From Candidatus Acidiferrum typicum (GTDB lineage Bacteria > Acidobacteriota > Terriglobia > Acidiferrales > UBA7541), in assembly GCA_025463055.1 (NCBI GenBank), contig JAOAPV010000004.1:1-64000 (forward strand): a DNA stretch of 64,000 bases, given 5' to 3'. The translations under genes and the position numbers were made by a program. The notes beneath the pieces were generated by a model that worked only from the letters and a program-made list of their open reading frames with translations, made no database searches and was not told where the DNA came from. Of this stretch, positions 61,762-64,000 are shown piece after piece (positions within the stretch are counted from its first letter, which is position 1; the number at the start of each line of letters is the position of its first letter).

Positions 61762-63147
61762 TTACCAGGGAACCACTTTCCGCAGCCCCTTCTTTTTCTT
61801 GCTGCTCGATTCCTTCTTGGAGTCCTTCTTGTCATCCGAGCTTTGCGACCCGTCCGTCTTGCTAGCATCCGCGCCTTGTGAGTCACCGCTGGCCGAAGAA
61901 TCCGCCTTGGCCGGCTGTTCGCTCCCGGACGCACTCGTCGCGGCATTCCCGGTCGGCTCAATCGCAGGCGCCGCGCTTGGTGCATTCGCGTCGCTCGCCG
62001 CATCCGGACTTGTCCCAGCAGCCTTGCCGTCCCCTGGCGGCACTGTCTCCGTAGGCGTCGGCGCCGGACCTCCCGGCGTAACCGTCTCGATCACTGCCGT
62101 GTTCGCCGCCCCGCCTCCAGACCCGCCAAGCTGCGATCTGTTCCCGCCGGTCAAAATATCCGTTGCCGAGGTGTTATCAGCCTCCGGCTCTAGCGTCGGC
62201 GTGCCGCTCTTCGCGGACGCAACCATTTCCCCGTGTGGCCCGGAGCGCACCAGCGCCAACGGTCTCTTTACGAAGCTGTCGCGCGGGCGCGGCGTGTTCT
62301 GCTCCGCCGTCATCCATGCCACGGCCTTGGGATCCGGCTGCGGCACCGGCACCTTGAACGCCACCAGCTTGTTCTTGGCATTCGGCGCCAAATCCGAAAG
62401 CGGATAATTCTTCACAATGTTTCCGTAATAGATTGAAGCGATTTCCTTGTGCTCGCTCTTCTCGAAAATATCCCCCAGCATCCACTGCACTTTGTCTGAC
62501 CTGCTGTAGAGCGGATATCGCTTCGAAATCGAGACCAGCCGTGCCGCCGCCGCGCGCTTGTCTCCCTTCACATAGTAAAAATACCCAATCCTGTAGTCGC
62601 CTTCCGCGATGATTTCCTGCACGTCCCTGAGCCTCTGCTCGGCTTTGGGCGCCAACGGATCTTTGGGATACTTCGAGAGGAACGTCTGATACTCGTCTTC
62701 CGCCGCTTTAGCTTCCGAGCGGTCCCGGTCTGGCTTGGCCATCTGCTGATAGTGCGCGTTCGCCACCTGCAACTGCGCATACGCCGCTTCCGGCAGGAAA
62801 GGGAAGAACACGATGAAATCTTTATAGCCCTGGATCGCCTGCGTCATGTTCGCCGTGCCGGCCTCTTTGTAATAAGAGTCCGCGATCCCCAGCTTGGCCT
62901 TGGCCAAATATTCGCTGTCCGGATAAGTGTTGATCAGCGTCTGCAACCCGAGCCGGCCCACTTCTTGCCGCCCGTGCTTGATGTCCTCCACCGCCCGGTT
63001 ATAGAGCACCTTGTCCGGCTCAGCGGAGTTGTCCGCGCTGGTCGACTTATTTACCTTCTTCTTTTTCTTGTGCAGGATTTGGGCATCGCTGTAGCTGGCG
63101 CTCAGCAGCATCCCGGCCAGCAAAGTCCATGTAAGAGTTCGGCGCAA
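61762..63147 (-). CDS. BamD-like TPR protein with long C-terminal tail
   Basis: 461 residues from a TTG at 63147, which has GGGAGAGGTG just upstream and gives a proper signal peptide (RRTLTWTLLAGMLLSASYSDAQ); longer frames run into unlikely sequence. The BamD-type region (about 43-265) has TPR units: KVLYNRAVEDIKHGRQEVGRLGLQTLINTYPDSEYL, AQLQVANAHYQQM and a repeated DxYxTFLxxYPxDP-like pattern. BamD is a lipoprotein of the outer-membrane barrel assembly complex, but no lipobox Cys is visible here. The tail (about 270-461) is Ala/Ser/Pro-rich and ends in lysine runs (KKKKGLRKVVPW). YbgF/CpoB-like function is an alternative. Confidence 0.8.
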   Translation of the reverse strand: MRRTLTWTLLAGMLLSASYSDAQILHKKKKKVNKSTSADNSAEPDKVLYNRAVEDIKHGRQEVGRLGLQTLINTYPDSEYLAKAKLGIADSYYKEAGTANMTQAIQGYKDFIVFFPFLPEAAYAQLQVANAHYQQMAKPDRDRSEAKAAEDEYQTFLSKYPKDPLAPKAEQRLRDVQEIIAEGDYRIGYFYYVKGDKRAAAARLVSISKRYPLYSRSDKVQWMLGDIFEKSEHKEIASIYYGNIVKNYPLSDLAPNAKNKLVAFKVPVPQPDPKAVAWMTAEQNTPRPRDSFVKRPLALVRSGPHGEMVASAKSGTPTLEPEADNTSATDILTGGNRSQLGGSGGGAANTAVIETVTPGGPAPTPTETVPPGDGKAAGTSPDAASDANAPSAAPAIEPTGNAATSASGSEQPAKADSSASGDSQGADASKTDGSQSSDDKKDSKKESSSKKKKGLRKVVPW

Positions 63148-63444
63148 AGCTTCACCTCTCCCAAGAAAATCTTCCGCCGCCAACAGATGGCTAGGGCATA
63201 TCCGTTTTGCTCGGTTATGTCCCCAGTATACCTGAACCAAAGGACAGGCTTCACCAAGAACTTCCCATCCGGCCTGGCTCTCTGTCTTCTCGGAATGCTC
63301 CGGGGCACCGCGGGTTGCCTCACACCTGCCGCTTCGCCCGGAAAATTTCAACAAACTGTTACAATGCCCTACGCGCTTGCTACTAGAATTCCTGCACGCT
63401 GTCCGCAGGGATCGGGCTGCGCTGTTCTAAGGGCTGCACTTTTG
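63148..63444. other. Intergenic region between divergent genes
   Basis: 297 bp between the divergent BamD-like and PurD-like genes. It should contain promoters for both. No clear hexamer pair, RNA fold or small gene was recognised. Confidence 0.5.
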
Positions 63445-64000
63445 ATGGACAAACGTAAATTCCTCTTCGTCTCGCTATCAGGTCTCATCGGCGATATCGC
63501 CTGGCAAGTCCTAAAAGAAGGCCACGACGTCCGCTACTACATCGACAACGAAAAAGAGCGCGACATTGCCGACGGCTTCGTCCCCAAATCCAAAGATTGG
63601 GAGAAAGACGCCAAGTGGGCCGACATCGTCGTTTTCGACGACACGCTCGGCCAGGGCGCCAGAGCCCAAGCCCTTCGCAAAGAGGGAAAACCGGTCATCG
63701 GCGGCTCGGAGTACACCGACCGCCTCGAAGACGATCGCTCCTTCGGCCAGGAAGAGCTAAAGAAGGCCGGCGTCAACATCATCCCCTACGAGGATTTCGA
63801 CTCTTTCGATCCCGCCATCGAATTCGTCAAGAAAAATCCCGACCGTTACGTAATCAAGCCTAGCGGTGAAGCCCAAAACGTCAAGCGCCGCCTCTTCGTC
63901 GGGGAAGAAGAAGATGGCGACGACGTAGTCCGCATGCTCGAAGCCTACAAAAAAGCCTTCGCCGACGAAATCAAAGTGTTCCAGCTTCAGCGCCGAATCA
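63445..64000 (+). CDS. ATP-grasp protein, PurD-like (3' end missing)
   Basis: The first 185 codons of a gene that runs off the right edge, beginning ATG at 63445 (MDKRKFLFVSLSGLIGDIAW). The N-terminal Rossmann-like part reads LIGDIAWQVLKEGHDVRYYIDNEKERDIADGFVPK, followed by ADIVVFDDTLGQGARAQALRKEGKPVIGGSEYTDRLEDDRSFGQEELKKAG and an ATP-grasp lead-in (NPDRYVIKPSGEAQNVKR). The layout matches phosphoribosylamine-glycine ligase-like ATP-grasp enzymes, but the sequence looks divergent from canonical PurD, so a different carboxylate-amine ligase is possible. No clear Shine-Dalgarno sequence precedes the start. Confidence 0.8.
   Translation, partial: MDKRKFLFVSLSGLIGDIAWQVLKEGHDVRYYIDNEKERDIADGFVPKSKDWEKDAKWADIVVFDDTLGQGARAQALRKEGKPVIGGSEYTDRLEDDRSFGQEELKKAGVNIIPYEDFDSFDPAIEFVKKNPDRYVIKPSGEAQNVKRRLFVGEEEDGDDVVRMLEAYKKAFADEIKVFQLQRRI

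Noticed and set aside
1-64000. tRNA, rRNA, or known riboswitch genes
   Set aside because: Intergenic gaps were read for cloverleaf-like arms, a TPsiC-type GGTTCGAATCC and known riboswitch cores; none was convincing. A covariance-model scan would be decisive.

Overview
The window reads as a chromosomal segment of an Acidobacteriota bacterium (Solibacter/Koribacter-like, or an uncultured relative). The evidence is an Oar-type TonB-dependent receptor followed by a VWFA-related protein of the acidobacterial type, two secreted FecR-like/DUF6600-type Trp-Gly-rich proteins, a Gram-negative LPS core operon, and high GC content. No rRNA or tRNA gene, CRISPR array or prophage was recognised. The window is gene-dense and opens and closes inside genes.

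Layout. 1-5.3 kb: 5'-truncated outer-membrane receptor and VWA protein. 5.3-7.3 kb: a pcaF/pcaD-like thiolase and hydrolase pair. 7.3-12.9 kb: an accessory block holding a 39-bp-period repeat, a solitary 1,251-residue protein (nuclease-like N-terminus, P-loop-less STAND/AAA-like core, long helical C-terminus), decayed duplicated sequence, and a REP-associated tyrosine transposase flanked by three REP-like palindromes. 12.9-15 kb: a MacB/LolD-type ABC exporter pair. 15-16.7 kb: two small envelope proteins. 16.7-20.9 kb: a signalling operon (REC-HD-GYP, hybrid histidine kinase, REC-PilZ). 21-25.4 kb: OmpR-type regulator, AsmA-like protein, secreted Asp-box repeat protein. 25.6-31 kb: the paired FecR-like/DUF6600-type proteins, each ending at a strong terminator. 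31-34.2 kb: coenzyme F420 genes cofE-cofG-cofD. 34.2-37.6 kb: APC permease, S1/P1-type nuclease and adenosine deaminase-like gene. 37.7-40.7 kb: UvrD/PcrA helicase and a small secreted protein.

40.8-47.9 kb is a tightly overlapped LPS inner-core operon: kdtA, lpxK, waaF, gmhB, heptose-7-P kinase, heptose-1-P adenylyltransferase, waaC and an ICMT-like methyltransferase. It covers Kdo transfer, lipid A 4'-phosphorylation, most of ADP-heptose synthesis and two heptose transfers. It converges on a long minus-strand housekeeping run at 47.8-58.2 kb (valS, nadC, birA, coaX, a conserved hypothetical gene, an RlmD/TrmA-family methyltransferase, comEC). The end of the window holds a type II NADH dehydrogenase, a receiver protein with a very long low-complexity tail, a BamD-like TPR protein with a long tail and no visible lipobox, and the start of an ATP-grasp PurD-like gene that runs off the edge.

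The strongest candidate for an undescribed system is the lone 1,251-residue protein at 7.7-11.5 kb. The RAYT/REP module beside it is the clearest mobile-element signal. Everything here was read by eye from sequence; no database search was run.
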